Shown here in pieces: positions 55,413 through 64,000 of a stretch of 64,000 bases of DNA. The stretch covers positions 248,001 to 312,000 of the forward strand of contig CALKJO010000009.1 of the NCBI GenBank assembly GCA_937995825.1, given 5' to 3'. The position numbers and the translations under genes are program-made. Position 1 is the stretch's first letter, and each line of letters begins with the position of its first letter. The DNA comes from an uncultured Anaerolineae bacterium. GTDB taxonomy: Bacteria; Chloroflexota; Anaerolineae; Aggregatilineales; Phototrophicaceae. A model generated the notes under the pieces. That model saw nothing but the letters and a program-made list of their open reading frames with translations. It did not search any database and was not told the origin of the DNA.

Positions 55413-56009
55413 ATGACGGCTGCCCCTAACCCCACCTATGCCACAGCATTTATTCGTGCGCTCGATCAGCAGCCTACCGCCCTTCCGCAGATTGTCGGCA
55501 ATCCTGACCTGCTCAGCCGGGGACATCTTGCTGTCTTCGCGTCGGTGGGATGTCCGAGGTCGCTTCGCGACTCAATAGCGCCAGTGATCGAAGCAGTCGC
55601 AAGGGAGTCAATTGTGATCATCGGTGGCTTTCACTCTCCCGCTGAGCGTGCCTGCCTGCCGATCCTGCTCAAAGGCGGCTGTCAGGTTGCGATCTGGCTG
55701 TCTGGAAGCGTGAGTCAGGAACCGATGGTGACCCTGTTCCAAGATGCGATCGGCGCTGGTCGTCTAACCTTGATTGCGCCCTTCCCGCCTGAAGATGAAC
55801 TGAATTTCACGCCACAGGAACGCGCCCACCGTCGAAACCAGCTTGTCGCCTCAACTGCGCAGGCGCTGCTGATCCTGTACGCTAAACAGGGCGGCAAGAT
55901 CGACCGCCTGTGCCAGCGGGCGATGATGGAATGGGTCAAGCCTGTGTATGCGGTCAACCATCCTGACAATCAGCGGCTGATCGAGCGCGCCAAAGCCTGG
56001 TCATGGTGA
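55413..56009 (+). CDS. DprA/LOG-like Rossmann-fold protein
   Basis: A 198-residue soluble protein with a Rossmann-type nucleotide-binding layout: FASVGCPRSLRDSIAPVIEA, VIIGGFHSPAERACLPILLKGG, and a later QAMLIL-like strand with LLILYAKQGGK. The GG-HS..E motif resembles the SMF/DprA core that binds single-stranded DNA in transformation, and also the LOG family of cytokinin-activating hydrolases. It lacks the N- and C-terminal domains of true DprA. Function is therefore open. It starts 10 bases after the REC-cyclase gene and is probably cotranscribed. Confidence 0.65.
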   Translation: MTAAPNPTYATAFIRALDQQPTALPQIVGNPDLLSRGHLAVFASVGCPRSLRDSIAPVIEAVARESIVIIGGFHSPAERACLPILLKGGCQVAIWLSGSVSQEPMVTLFQDAIGAGRLTLIAPFPPEDELNFTPQERAHRRNQLVASTAQALLILYAKQGGKIDRLCQRAMMEWVKPVYAVNHPDNQRLIERAKAWSW

Positions 56010-56130
56010 TAGACGCGCTTAAACTGCTGCAGTCCGCTGCCAAACGGGCAGCCAGCGCCAGCCTCACCCCCATTCGCAAAATCAGCCGCGCTTGATCTCA
56101 GACGAACGGGGAAGATTTGAGGTCGGGCGC

Positions 56131-56165
56131 TATAATCGATTGTATATAAACCGCAATTTTATATA
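56131..56165 (+). promoter_or_regulatory. Promoter region and inverted-repeat operator of the sugar operon
   Basis: A consensus -10 TATAAT (56131-56136) without a good -35 is followed at once by an inverted repeat TATATAAA, seven bases, TTTATATA (56143-56165). The left arm is part of TTGTATATAAA, which recurs in the second promoter of the operon. The position just after the -10 fits a repressor site. Confidence 0.65.
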
Positions 56166-56180
56166 TGAAATGGAAACCTC

Positions 56181-57317
56181 ATGATGACCTGGCAAAAGCC
56201 TGGCGCACTCACTATCCAGAGCATCGAGACGACGGCGCTTCGCGTTCCACTGGACAAAGTCTATCGCGGCAGCAAATATCAGATGCAGAACCGCTGCACG
56301 ATCATCACGCGCATCAAAACGCATCAAGGCGTCATCGGCGAAGTCTACACAGGGGATACGGACGAAGAACAAGGCATCCTGCTCAAAATTATCCATCAGG
56401 AGCTTGCCCCTGCCCTGATCGGGATGGATGTTTTCAACACCGAAGGCTGCTGGGAGTCGATGAAGCCCGCCACCTATGACATTCTGCGCGACCGCAACCT
56501 AGCGATGCAGGCGATTTCATGCATTGACGCCGCAATCTGGGACACGGTGGGCAAAGCGCTGGAGATGCCGCTGTATAAGCTCTGGGGCGGCTACACCAAC
56601 CGCCTGCCGATCATCGCCATCGGCGGCTATTACGGTCAAACGCCGGATCAGCTCTCCGCCGAGATCGAAGCCTATCTCGACTACGGCGTCGTCGGCATGA
56701 AGTTCAAGATCGGCGGCTTGACGCCGGAAGAGGACATCGAGCGGCTGAAGATCGCGCATCAGGTCGCGGGGCAGTCGTTCATCTTCATGGTCGATGCCAA
56801 TCAGGGCTACGATCTGCGCCAAGCGATCCAGTTCTGCCGGCTGGCGGAGGATGCCGGCATTCCGCTGGCGTGGTTTGAGGAGCCGGTCAGATGGTACAAC
56901 GACCGACGGTGGCTGCGCGATGTGCGCCTGACGACCGGTGTGCCAGTCACGGCGGGTCAAAGCGCCTACAACCTGACCGCTGTGCGCGATCTGATCGTCG
57001 ATGGCGCGGTCGATTACTGCAATTTCGATGCCTCATGGGCAGGCGGACCGACCATCTGGCGGCGCGCCGCCGCCATCGCCGACGCCTACGGAGTCAAAAT
57101 GGCACACCATGAAGAAGCGCAGATTGCAGCGCATCTATTGGCATCGATTGCGCACGGATCGTATGTCGAATGTTTTCATCGTCAGCGCGATCCGATCTTT
57201 TGGGAGATTCAGACCGAATCCCGCCCGATCCAGAATGGCATGTACACGCTGTCTGATGCGCCTGGGTTTGGGATCAGCCTAGATCACAGTTATGTGGCGC
57301 GCTATCGAGTAGATTAG
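56181..57317 (+). CDS. Mandelate racemase / enolase superfamily enzyme (sugar-acid dehydratase candidate)
   Basis: A 378-residue two-domain enzyme. Barrel residues of the mandelate racemase group are visible: the KxK motif Lys174/Lys176 in VGMKFKIGG, metal ligands Asp205 in DANQGY and Glu233/234 in WFEEPV, and His309/310 in MAHHEEAQ as the opposite base. The third metal ligand, usually Glu in an AGE motif, is Gln260 in TAGQSAY. The superfamily includes dehydratases of rhamnonate, galactonate and other sugar acids; linkage to a sugar ABC transporter supports such a role. ATG 56181 or 56184 follows GGAAACC. Confidence 0.88.
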   Translation: MMTWQKPGALTIQSIETTALRVPLDKVYRGSKYQMQNRCTIITRIKTHQGVIGEVYTGDTDEEQGILLKIIHQELAPALIGMDVFNTEGCWESMKPATYDILRDRNLAMQAISCIDAAIWDTVGKALEMPLYKLWGGYTNRLPIIAIGGYYGQTPDQLSAEIEAYLDYGVVGMKFKIGGLTPEEDIERLKIAHQVAGQSFIFMVDANQGYDLRQAIQFCRLAEDAGIPLAWFEEPVRWYNDRRWLRDVRLTTGVPVTAGQSAYNLTAVRDLIVDGAVDYCNFDASWAGGPTIWRRAAAIADAYGVKMAHHEEAQIAAHLLASIAHGSYVECFHRQRDPIFWEIQTESRPIQNGMYTLSDAPGFGISLDHSYVARYRVD

Positions 57318-57342
57318 ATCGGATTCACTGCGGATTGCTGCT

Positions 57343-57371
57343 TTGACATGCCTGGTCAGGGGTGTTAATAT
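57343..57371 (+). promoter_or_regulatory. Near-consensus promoter for the ABC transporter genes with overlapping operator
   Basis: TTGACA, 17 bases, TAATAT, located 25 bases after the enolase-family stop. The -10 overlaps TTAATATACAA (57365-57375), which read on the other strand is TTGTATATTAA, nearly the same as TTGTATATAAA upstream of the operon. It argues for a second, co-regulated transcription start for the transporter. Confidence 0.82.
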
Positions 57372-57417
57372 ACAAACTAAAGACTGGATATATTCTTTCG
57401 CAAACTGGAACAGACTT

Positions 57418-58911
57418 TTGGAACCTGTACTGGCAATCCGGCGCGTCTCAAAGCGGTTTGACGGCACGCAAGCGCTCGATGATGTCTCGCTTGAGCTTTA
57501 TCCGGGTGAGGTGCATACCCTGCTGGGCGAAAACGGCGCGGGCAAGTCCACTCTGATCAAGATCATGACCGGCATCCATCAGCCTGACACGGGCGAGCTG
57601 CTGCTGGATGATAAGCCGATTTCGATTGCCAATTCCGCGCAGGCGCAGCATTACGGGATCGCCGCGATCTATCAGGAGCCGATGGTCTTCCCCGATCTGA
57701 ATGTCGCAGAGAACATCTTCATCAGCCACCAGAATCGCGGCGCGATCATGCGCTGGGGCAACCTCTACCGGGATGCCGACGCGATCCTCAAACGGCTGGG
57801 CGTTACGCTGGACGTGCGCAGTCCAGCGCGCGGACTAACTCTAGCCGCGCAGCAGACCGTTGAGATCGCTAAAGCACTGTCGCTCAAAACCCGCGTGCTG
57901 ATCATGGATGAGCCGACTGCCTCGCTGTCCGCGCATGAGGTCGCGCAGTTATTCAAACTGACGCGCAATCTGCGCGATCAGGGCGTCGCCATCCTGTTCA
58001 TCAGCCACCGCCTGGAAGAAGTCTTCGAGATCAGCGACCGCATCACGATCTTTCGTGACGGCAAGCGCATCTCAACCGGACTGGCTCATGAATACACGAT
58101 TGAGCGCGCCATCCGCGACATGGTGGGACGCGAAATGGAGTCGTTTTTTCACAAAACGCTGTCTCAGCCAGGCGATGTTGTTCTGTCTGTGCGCGGGCTG
58201 GCGCGCCAGGGCGTATTTGAAGGCGTCAACTTCGATCTGCGCGCTGGCGAAGTCCTCGGCTTCGCAGGACTGGTCGGATCAGGGCGTACCGATGTCGCGC
58301 TGGCGCTGTTCGGCATCGCGCCGCCGGACGCCGGTGAAATCTATTTTCAGGGCAAGCGCGTGAACATCACCTCCCCGGAAATGGCGACACAGCTCGGCAT
58401 CGCCTATGTGCCGGAGGATCGACGCCAGCATGGGCTGGTCATGCCCTTCCCGATTGTCAGTAATATCTCGCTGCCGACGCTGCGCCGTTACATTAATCGC
58501 ATCGGGCTGATCGATTTTGACCGCGAACGACGCACCGCCAACGAGTTCCGCAACCGGCTGAAGATCCGCAGCGAGTCGATTGCGACGCCAGCGGGCAAAT
58601 TGTCCGGGGGCAACCAGCAAAAAGTGGTGCTGAGCAAATGGCTCAACACGCGCCCTAAACTGCTCATCCTCGATGAGCCGACTCGCGGGATCGATGTCGG
58701 CGCCAAGAGCGAAGTCCACGCGATGATCAACGATCTGGCGCAGCAAGGACTCGCAATCCTGATGATTTCATCCGATCTGCCGGAGGTTTTAGGGATGAGC
58801 GACCGCATCCTGGTCATGCGTGAAGGGCGTCAGATGGGCATTTTCAGCCGCGCCGAAACGACTCAAGAAGTGATTATGACGGCGGCGATGGGACAGGAGG
58901 CGGCTTCATGA
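57418..58911 (+). CDS. Sugar ABC transporter ATP-binding protein (RbsA/XylG type)
   Basis: Double ATPase subunit of a carbohydrate uptake transporter of the CUT2 class. The first half has Walker [10 protein letters not shown], Walker [13 protein letters not shown]; the second has the degenerate P-loop region [11 protein letters not shown], signature [15 protein letters not shown] and [13 protein letters not shown]. With a TTG start at 57418 it has 497 residues, close to RbsA. A frame open from 57343 would begin in the -35 of a strong promoter and is unlikely. The first permease overlaps its stop (ATGA). Confidence 0.92.
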   Translation: MEPVLAIRRVSKRFDGTQALDDVSLELYPGEVHTLLGENGAGKSTLIKIMTGIHQPDTGELLLDDKPISIANSAQAQHYGIAAIYQEPMVFPDLNVAENIFISHQNRGAIMRWGNLYRDADAILKRLGVTLDVRSPARGLTLAAQQTVEIAKALSLKTRVLIMDEPTASLSAHEVAQLFKLTRNLRDQGVAILFISHRLEEVFEISDRITIFRDGKRISTGLAHEYTIERAIRDMVGREMESFFHKTLSQPGDVVLSVRGLARQGVFEGVNFDLRAGEVLGFAGLVGSGRTDVALALFGIAPPDAGEIYFQGKRVNITSPEMATQLGIAYVPEDRRQHGLVMPFPIVSNISLPTLRRYINRIGLIDFDRERRTANEFRNRLKIRSESIATPAGKLSGGNQQKVVLSKWLNTRPKLLILDEPTRGIDVGAKSEVHAMINDLAQQGLAILMISSDLPEVLGMSDRILVMREGRQMGIFSRAETTQEVIMTAAMGQEAAS

Positions 58912-59969
58912 CCGCGATCCGCCGCCTGGTTCGCCCCGAACAACTGCGCGAGATCAGCCTGCTGATCCTGATCGTGCTGGCGTGCCTGTTCTTCAGCACG
59001 CAGATCAACGGGTTTCTGAGCGGGCGCACCTTCGCGCGCGTCTCGACCAGCGTTGCAATCATCACGGTGGTCGCTGTCGGGCAAACGCTCGTCGTTTTGA
59101 CGCGCAACATCGATCTATCGGTTGGCTCCATCGTCGGCTTCTGCGCTTATTTCGTTGGGATGCAGTTCACCTTTGACCGCACCATCCCCCCCGCTGCCGC
59201 CGTCGCAATGGCGATTGGCGTCGGCGCGCTGATGGGCGGCTTCAACGGCTTACTGGTTGCATATGCGCGCGTCCCCGCGATTATCGTCACGTTGGGGACG
59301 CTGGCGATCTATCGCGGTCTGCTGGTGGAATACGGCAATGCGCGCACCGTCACTACCGCAAACCTGCCGTCGTGGTTAGTCGGACTTCAGCCGACCAATC
59401 TGTTCTCGATTGGCGACATCGACATCCGCCTGATGGCGTTCATTGCAATTGTGGTCGTGCTGGTATTTCAGCTTGGGCTGGGTTACTTGCAGTTCGGGCG
59501 GCGGCTGTATGCCATCGGGTCGAATCCCGATGCAGCGCGGATCGCCGGCATTCCGGCGCGGCGCACCGTTTTTCTCGCCTACGTCATGTGCGGCGCGCTG
59601 GCGGGCTTGGGCGGATTCATGTTCCTAGTGCGCTTCGGGGACATCACGATTGTCGCCGCGCAGGGACTCGAATTACAGGTGGTGGCGGCGGTGGTGGTGG
59701 GCGGCGTCAACATCTTCGGCGGCAGCGGCACGATGTTCGGCGCGATGCTCGGCGCGGTCATGATCGGCACACTCGAATACAGCCTGACGCGCATGACTTG
59801 GATCAGCCAGTTCTGGAAGGATGCGCTGTTAGGCGGCTTTATTCTCGCTGCCGTCGCCGCCGATGCCATCATCCTGACCCGCATCCGCAAGTTCTGGGCG
59901 CGAACCGAACTCACCCTGGCTGCGCCCGTCAGCGAAACGCCGGAGGTGCGCCGTGCAGCGGGCGATTAA
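58908..59969 (+). CDS. Sugar ABC transporter permease (RbsC family), first
   Basis: Membrane subunit of the CUT2 transporter, 353 residues, about nine or ten helices. Conserved segments: [64 protein letters not shown] and [21 protein letters not shown]. The ATG overlaps the ATPase stop by four bases. It differs from the next permease, so the transporter has a heterodimeric membrane part, as in rhamnose (RhaPQ) and AI-2 (LsrCD) systems. Confidence 0.93.
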   Translation: MTAIRRLVRPEQLREISLLILIVLACLFFSTQINGFLSGRTFARVSTSVAIITVVAVGQTLVVLTRNIDLSVGSIVGFCAYFVGMQFTFDRTIPPAAAVAMAIGVGALMGGFNGLLVAYARVPAIIVTLGTLAIYRGLLVEYGNARTVTTANLPSWLVGLQPTNLFSIGDIDIRLMAFIAIVVVLVFQLGLGYLQFGRRLYAIGSNPDAARIAGIPARRTVFLAYVMCGALAGLGGFMFLVRFGDITIVAAQGLELQVVAAVVVGGVNIFGGSGTMFGAMLGAVMIGTLEYSLTRMTWISQFWKDALLGGFILAAVAADAIILTRIRKFWARTELTLAAPVSETPEVRRAAGD

Positions 59970-60954
59970 CGGGCTGAAGCGCTGGGAAACCCTGCTCTTC
60001 ATCATCTTCATCGGAACAGTGCTGAACAATGTCGCGCAGTCGCCAGCGTATCTGAATCCCAATAACTTCATCAATCTGTTTCAGCTCTCAATTGAGAAGA
60101 TCATCGTCGCCATCACCATGACCTTCATCATCATCAATGGCGAGATCGATCTGTCGGTGGCATCCATAATGGGCATGGCGGCGTGCATCATGGCGCGGCT
60201 GTATGACGTCGGCGTGCCGCTGGAGACCGGCATCGTGATCGCGCTGGCGTCCGGCGCGCTGGCGGGCGCATTCAACGGCTTCTGGGTCGCGGTGGTTGGA
60301 CTGCCCTCGCTAGCGGTGACGCTTGCCGGCTTGGTCGGCTATCGCGGCATTGCCCGCATCATGCTCGAAGACCGCTCAATTGGCGGCTTTCCTGGCTGGT
60401 TCAATGCGTTCGGACAGCAGCCCGTGCTGGGTTCCTTGACGCTCGGCATCGTGGTCTTCATCATCCTGTTCCTCGTCGGCGCGATCATTTTGCATCGCAG
60501 CGCTTTCGGGCGCTATGTCTACGCGATTGGCAGCAACAAGGAAGCGGCAATCTACGCGGGCGTGCGCGTCCAGCGGGTCAAGATGACGCTGTTCATCGCC
60601 TCCGGGATGGTCGCTGCGCTGGCGGGGCTGCTGATCGCGGCGCGCTTCGGCGCGGTGCGCGGCAATACTGCGGATGGCTTCGAGCTGGACATCGTCACGA
60701 TGGTGCTGCTCGGCGGCGTCAGCATCTTTGGCGGCAGCGGGACGCTGGTCGGAGTCGGCTTGGCGATCCTGATCATCTTGAATCTGCGCAACGGCATGTC
60801 GCTGATCAATATCACCGGCAACACGCAGACGCTGGTCATTGGCGTGCTGCTCATCCTGTCCGTGCTGATCCCCAATTGGGGACGCGCCGTTCAGACTTGG
60901 ATCATGCGCCAGCGCTTACGCTCAGCAGAACTCGCGAAAGGGGGTGAACGCTAA
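59953..60954 (+). CDS. Sugar ABC transporter permease (RbsC family), second
   Basis: Second membrane subunit, 333 residues with the same RbsC-type helices: [61 protein letters not shown] and [21 protein letters not shown] start at 59953 with GGAGG upstream, inside the end of the first permease gene. The pair with the preceding permease suggests the rhamnose/AI-2 branch of CUT2 transporters, where the two membrane proteins are distinct. Confidence 0.93.
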   Translation: MQRAINGLKRWETLLFIIFIGTVLNNVAQSPAYLNPNNFINLFQLSIEKIIVAITMTFIIINGEIDLSVASIMGMAACIMARLYDVGVPLETGIVIALASGALAGAFNGFWVAVVGLPSLAVTLAGLVGYRGIARIMLEDRSIGGFPGWFNAFGQQPVLGSLTLGIVVFIILFLVGAIILHRSAFGRYVYAIGSNKEAAIYAGVRVQRVKMTLFIASGMVAALAGLLIAARFGAVRGNTADGFELDIVTMVLLGGVSIFGGSGTLVGVGLAILIILNLRNGMSLINITGNTQTLVIGVLLILSVLIPNWGRAVQTWIMRQRLRSAELAKGGER

Positions 60955-61033
60955 CAGAAAATCGGTTACAATCGTGCATGGACGTGTAGATTTCTTTACA
61001 ACGAATGGCTTTTAAGGAAAGGAGCAACCTGTC

Positions 61034-62110
61034 ATGAAGAAAGTATTGGTACTGTTGATCCTGGCGTCGCTGCTTGCAATGACCTCAGTCGCAATTGCTC
61101 GAGATGTTGTCGTCGCGGAGCCGGGTCAGGAAGTCCGTATGCTGCTGCTGCCCAAGTTTCTGGGCATTCTCGTTTTCGATGAGGCAAATCAGGGCGCGCT
61201 CGAAGCTGCCGCCGAGCTTGAGAACCCTGCTCCGCTGATCTTCGACGGTCCGACGCCAGAGAACAGCGTCGCTGGGCAGATCGAGATCGTGACCAACGCC
61301 GTCACGCAGGGCATTCAGGCGCTGATGATCTCCAACAATGCCGGCGATCAGATCGCGCCAGCGGCGCAGGCGGCGCTTGACGCTGGTCTGACCGTAGTCA
61401 CCTGGGACAGCCCGATCCCGTCGGCAGTTGGCGAGCAGGTGTTCGTTGCGCAGGTCGATTTCAACGAGACCGGCAAGGTGCTGGCGGACATGGCGCTGAG
61501 CATCCTCGGTGAAGAAGGCGGTCAGTTCGCGATCCTGTCGGCATCACCGGATGCCGCTAACCAGAACGCCTGGATCGCGGCAATGCAGGAAGTGCTGGCG
61601 TCTGATCCGGCATATGCCAACTTGGAACTGCTGACCATCGTTTACGGCAATGATCAGAGCGAAGAGAGCTACAATCAGGCGCTCGGTCTGGTTGATGCCT
61701 ATCCCGAACTCGACCTGATCGTCGCCCCGACCAGCGTCGGCGGACCCGCCGCTGCGAAGGCGCTCCAGGACGAGGGGCTGTGCGGCGAAGGCACGGATAA
61801 CAGCGTCGTCGTCACCGGGCTGATGCTGCCCTCTGAAGTGCTGGCGTATGTGGAAAACGGCTGCATCCCGGAATTCGCGCTGTGGAGCTTCGTTGACCTC
61901 GGCTACCTGACCTACTACGTGACTTATCTGCTGGCAACTGGCGCAATCGAAGCTGAGCCAGGCGTGATGTTTGAAGCAGGTCGCATGGGGACGTATGAGA
62001 TCACCGAAGACCCGACTCGCGAAAATGGTCTGCGCGTGCTGATGGGTCCGTTCTCAATTTACAACATCGAGAATATCTACGCAGCGGTGGGCATGGAAGC
62101 GCCAGAATAG
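61034..62110 (+). CDS. Sugar ABC transporter substrate-binding protein (RhaS/LsrB-like)
   Basis: Exported binding protein of 358 residues with a Sec signal peptide ([22 protein letters not shown]). The mature part matches the periplasmic sugar-binding group containing RhaS and Lsr[60 protein letters not shown] and [19 protein letters not shown]. The exact sugar is not readable. GGAAAGGAG precedes the ATG. A weak TACAAT -10 at 60967 suggests an extra promoter, which would fit the higher level usually needed for binding proteins. A terminator follows. Confidence 0.92.
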   Translation: MKKVLVLLILASLLAMTSVAIARDVVVAEPGQEVRMLLLPKFLGILVFDEANQGALEAAAELENPAPLIFDGPTPENSVAGQIEIVTNAVTQGIQALMISNNAGDQIAPAAQAALDAGLTVVTWDSPIPSAVGEQVFVAQVDFNETGKVLADMALSILGEEGGQFAILSASPDAANQNAWIAAMQEVLASDPAYANLELLTIVYGNDQSEESYNQALGLVDAYPELDLIVAPTSVGGPAAAKALQDEGLCGEGTDNSVVVTGLMLPSEVLAYVENGCIPEFALWSFVDLGYLTYYVTYLLATGAIEAEPGVMFEAGRMGTYEITEDPTRENGLRVLMGPFSIYNIENIYAAVGMEAPE

Positions 62111-62134
62111 CAGCCCCCGGTTCATGGGAGACGA

Positions 62135-62166
62135 GAAGGGGTGTGCGGGTAACGCGCATCCCTTTT
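62135..62166 (+). terminator. Intrinsic terminator of the sugar operon
   Basis: Stem AAGGGGTGTGCG / CGCGCATCCCTT with two G-U pairs and a five-base loop, running into TTTTTGTTTG, 24 bases after the binding-protein stop. Confidence 0.8.
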
Positions 62167-62229
62167 TGTTTGCCATTTTGAAGGATGTTTGCCACAATCA
62201 GGCTCAATGTCTCCGCAGAGTGAGCCGCT

Positions 62230-63726
62230 ATGATGCGTCCAACCGTGCTTTTCTACAATCCGATCAGCACCTCTCCAGGTAAGCAGCGCTTGCCAATGTC
62301 GCTGCTGGCGGTTGCGTCGGTGATCGCTGCTGATTACGACTTCATCCTGATCGACGGCAATTTGACCGACGATCCCGCGCGCGACATCATCGACCATGCG
62401 CAGCGGACAGGCGCAAAGCTGCTGGCGTGTTCGGTCATGCCGGGTCCGCAGCTTCGCCAGGCGGTTCCGGTGTGCAAGCGCGTCAAAGCGGCGCTGCCCG
62501 ATCTGACCATCCTGTGGGGTGGGTATTTCCCGACTCAGCATGGCGAAGTCGTGCTGACCAGCGACTGCGTGGATTTCATCATCCAGGGGCAGGGCGAAGC
62601 CCCGTTCCGCAAATTCGTGGACACGCTGCATCGCGGTGGATCGCTGGAGGATGTGCCGTCGCTCGGCTGGCGCACCGACAGTGGCGCGGCGCGCATCAAT
62701 CCACGCGCGCCGTATGTGCCGCTGAATAATCTCCCCTGGTATCCTTACGACAAGATCGATACTACGCAGTACATTGGCAAGAGCTATCTTGGAAATCGCG
62801 TGTTGTCGCACAACACCAGCTTCGGCTGTCCGTTTGCCTGCAATTTCTGCGCAGTGGTTGCGCTGGCGAACCGCCGCTGGCTGCCGGAAAGCGCCGCGCG
62901 CGTCGCCAGCATCGTCGGGCATCTTTATGACACCTATGGCATCGACGGCATGGAATTCCACGACATGGACTTCTTCGTCAGTGAGGAGCGCACGGCTGAA
63001 ATCGCGCGCCGGCTGATCAGTAAGGTCGATGACAATTTCTCATGGTGGGGACTGGGGCGCGTCGATACCCTGACCGAATACAGCGATGAAACATTTGCGC
63101 TGATGCGGCGCTCCGGCTGCAAGATGGTCTTCATGGGCGCAGAGTCCGGCAGCGATGAAATGCTCAAACGCATGAACAAAGGCGGACATTCCAGCGTCGA
63201 TAAGACGCTGGCAATGGTCGAACGCATGAAACATTTCGATATCGTGCCGGAACTGTCGTTCGTCATGGGCAATCCGCCCGATCCAGTCGATGACATCGAC
63301 AACACCATCGCCTTCATCCGCAAGATCAAGCGGATCAACCCCGCAACCGAGCTGATTCTGTATATTTACACTCCCGTTCCACAGGAAGGCAGCATCCTGC
63401 TCGATGAGGCGCAGAAGCTCGGCTTTCGTTTTCCAGAGACGCTCGATGAATGGGCGAGCGAGGCATGGGCAAAGTTCGCGCTGCGGCGCGATCCCGGCGT
63501 CCCGTGGGTCAAGGACAAGGTGCGCCGGCGCGTCCGCAACTTCGAGGCGGTGATCAACGCCTACTACCCCACTGTGACCGACATCCGGCTCAAGACCCAC
63601 TATCGCCACCTGCTCAAGGCGCTGTCCAGCTGGCGTTATCAGCTTCGCTTTTACGATTTTCCGTATGAGCTGAAAGCGCTTCAGCGGCTCATCCACTACC
63701 GCCGCCCGGAGACCACCGGCTTCTAG
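62230..63726 (+). CDS. B12-binding domain radical SAM protein
   Basis: A 498-residue enzyme of the cobalamin-dependent radical SAM class. The N-terminal B12-binding Rossmann domain (1-150) has LLACSVMPGPQLRQAV and LTILWGGYFPTQHGE; there is no DxHxxG, so the cobalamin would bind base-off without a His ligand, or not at all. The radical SAM core has the cluster motif CPFACNFC, then MEFHDMDFFVSEERTAEI and FMGAESGSDEMLKRMNKGG. Such proteins do methylations or anaerobic ring closures (for example in lipid or cofactor routes). No substrate genes are adjacent. Single gene after the sugar operon terminator. Confidence 0.88.
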   Translation: MMRPTVLFYNPISTSPGKQRLPMSLLAVASVIAADYDFILIDGNLTDDPARDIIDHAQRTGAKLLACSVMPGPQLRQAVPVCKRVKAALPDLTILWGGYFPTQHGEVVLTSDCVDFIIQGQGEAPFRKFVDTLHRGGSLEDVPSLGWRTDSGAARINPRAPYVPLNNLPWYPYDKIDTTQYIGKSYLGNRVLSHNTSFGCPFACNFCAVVALANRRWLPESAARVASIVGHLYDTYGIDGMEFHDMDFFVSEERTAEIARRLISKVDDNFSWWGLGRVDTLTEYSDETFALMRRSGCKMVFMGAESGSDEMLKRMNKGGHSSVDKTLAMVERMKHFDIVPELSFVMGNPPDPVDDIDNTIAFIRKIKRINPATELILYIYTPVPQEGSILLDEAQKLGFRFPETLDEWASEAWAKFALRRDPGVPWVKDKVRRRVRNFEAVINAYYPTVTDIRLKTHYRHLLKALSSWRYQLRFYDFPYELKALQRLIHYRRPETTGF

Positions 63727-63735
63727 CCTTCTGGA

Positions 63736-63765
63736 TTGGTAATACTGACACACTTACGCTATACT
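63736..63765 (+). promoter_or_regulatory. Possible promoter for the lipoprotein gene
   Basis: TTGGTA, 18 bases, TATACT, about 50 bases before the lipoprotein ATG. Partial match to consensus. Confidence 0.45.
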
Positions 63766-63816
63766 TTGAGATAAATGTCACAAAGTCACATCCTGCAAGA
63801 GAGGACACGAGCTATC

Positions 63817-64000
63817 ATGAAGCCCTATATTCTGTGCGCACTGGCGCTGTTGGCGGCAGTGGGCGCATCAGCGTGCGGATCGGTCGCAACGCCTGAATGG
63901 GCGGCTGAAGCGCAGGCAACCCGCGTCGCACAGGTCGCCACCAGCGACTACCTGACTTCTATCGCGCCAACGTTCACGCCGACACCTACGCCAACGTTCA
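63817..64000 (+). CDS. Lipoprotein with Thr/Pro-repeat linker, truncated by window end
   Basis: The visible 61 codons start with a lipoprotein signal peptide (LCALALLAAVGASAC, Cys20 as lipid site) and a short Ala-rich helix, then enter a TPTPTPT-type linker (PTFTPTPTPTF). Such linkers are frequent in Chloroflexota surface proteins and usually connect the lipid anchor to a folded domain. The domain lies beyond the window. GAGAGG lies about 10 bases before the ATG. Confidence 0.7.
   Translation, partial: MKPYILCALALLAAVGASACGSVATPEWAAEAQATRVAQVATSDYLTSIAPTFTPTPTPTF

Noticed and set aside
57343..57417. Upstream extension of the ABC ATPase reading frame (TTG at 57343)
   Set aside because: The TTG is the -35 of a near-consensus promoter and the -10 falls within the extension; the RbsA-type N-terminus begins at about 57418.

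Overview
The window looks like chromosomal DNA of a free-living, moderately GC-rich bacterium, most probably a Chloroflexota (Anaerolineae-like) lineage. This placement is inferred from gene content, not proven by a marker tree: a GH57 branching enzyme beside a short-type glycogen phosphorylase, short Flp-type pilins, lipoproteins with TPTPTP linkers, response regulators fused to class III nucleotide cyclases, and a four-domain S1 protein. Almost every gene is intact and ordinary in layout. No prophage, insertion sequence or CRISPR array was recognised.

Layout. 1-6 kb: end of a glycine-rich membrane protein, ftsH, and a three-gene ABC-2 exporter. 6-9.5 kb: a single-domain response regulator and a TPR lipoprotein lytic transglycosylase. 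9.6-13.1 kb: a copper-type efflux operon (MerR regulator, DUF305 protein, CopA) behind a classical MerR promoter. 13.2-17.3 kb: O-antigen ligase family protein, methylmalonyl-CoA epimerase, an unusual membrane-anchored PstS-like protein, menG/ubiE. 17.3-22.3 kb: translation genes rpsA, rpsU and infA separated by long hairpins, two tandem Flp pilins, and an EF-G paralogue. 22.4-30.9 kb: glycogen metabolism (GH57 branching enzyme, glgA, glgC, a free CBM48 protein, glgP), with a decayed WD40 gene between glgA and glgC. 31-34.6 kb: DUF255 thioredoxin-like protein, DEDDh exonuclease, tRNA-Glu. 34.8-36.9 kb: ArsR regulator, thioredoxin-like protein, ArsP/YraQ permease and a CMD protein. 37.1-44 kb: a TtrBCA-like molybdopterin respiratory oxidoreductase followed by FmdE-like and MobA proteins and a coupled 52-residue ORF. 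44-50.6 kb: glycosyltransferase, acyl-CoA synthetase, der, and a REC-GAF-cyclase protein. 50.7-56 kb: two tandem signal peptidases and a signalling cassette (sensor kinase lacking its phospho-acceptor histidine, a REC protein, a REC-cyclase). 56.1-62.2 kb: a sugar or sugar-acid operon (enolase superfamily dehydratase/racemase plus a rhamnose/AI-2-type ABC transporter). 62.2-64 kb: a B12-binding radical SAM protein and the start of a lipoprotein cut by the window edge.

Functional links. The glycogen block covers nucleotide-sugar supply, chain synthesis, branching and breakdown. The ttr-like block combines the respiratory enzyme with a molybdenum-cofactor gene. The arsR block and the merR-copA block are two separate metal/metalloid stress units with visible operators. 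The sugar operon has two promoter regions that share a TTGTATAT half-site, which suggests one dedicated regulator not encoded in this window.

The most unusual items are the His-to-Gln sensor kinase with its two downstream receivers, the shared operator in the enolase/ABC operon, the hairpins between rpsA, rpsU and infA, the small ORF coupled to mobA, and the PstS-like domain carried on a long disordered cytoplasmic tail. None of these amounts to a clearly new multi-gene system from sequence reading alone.
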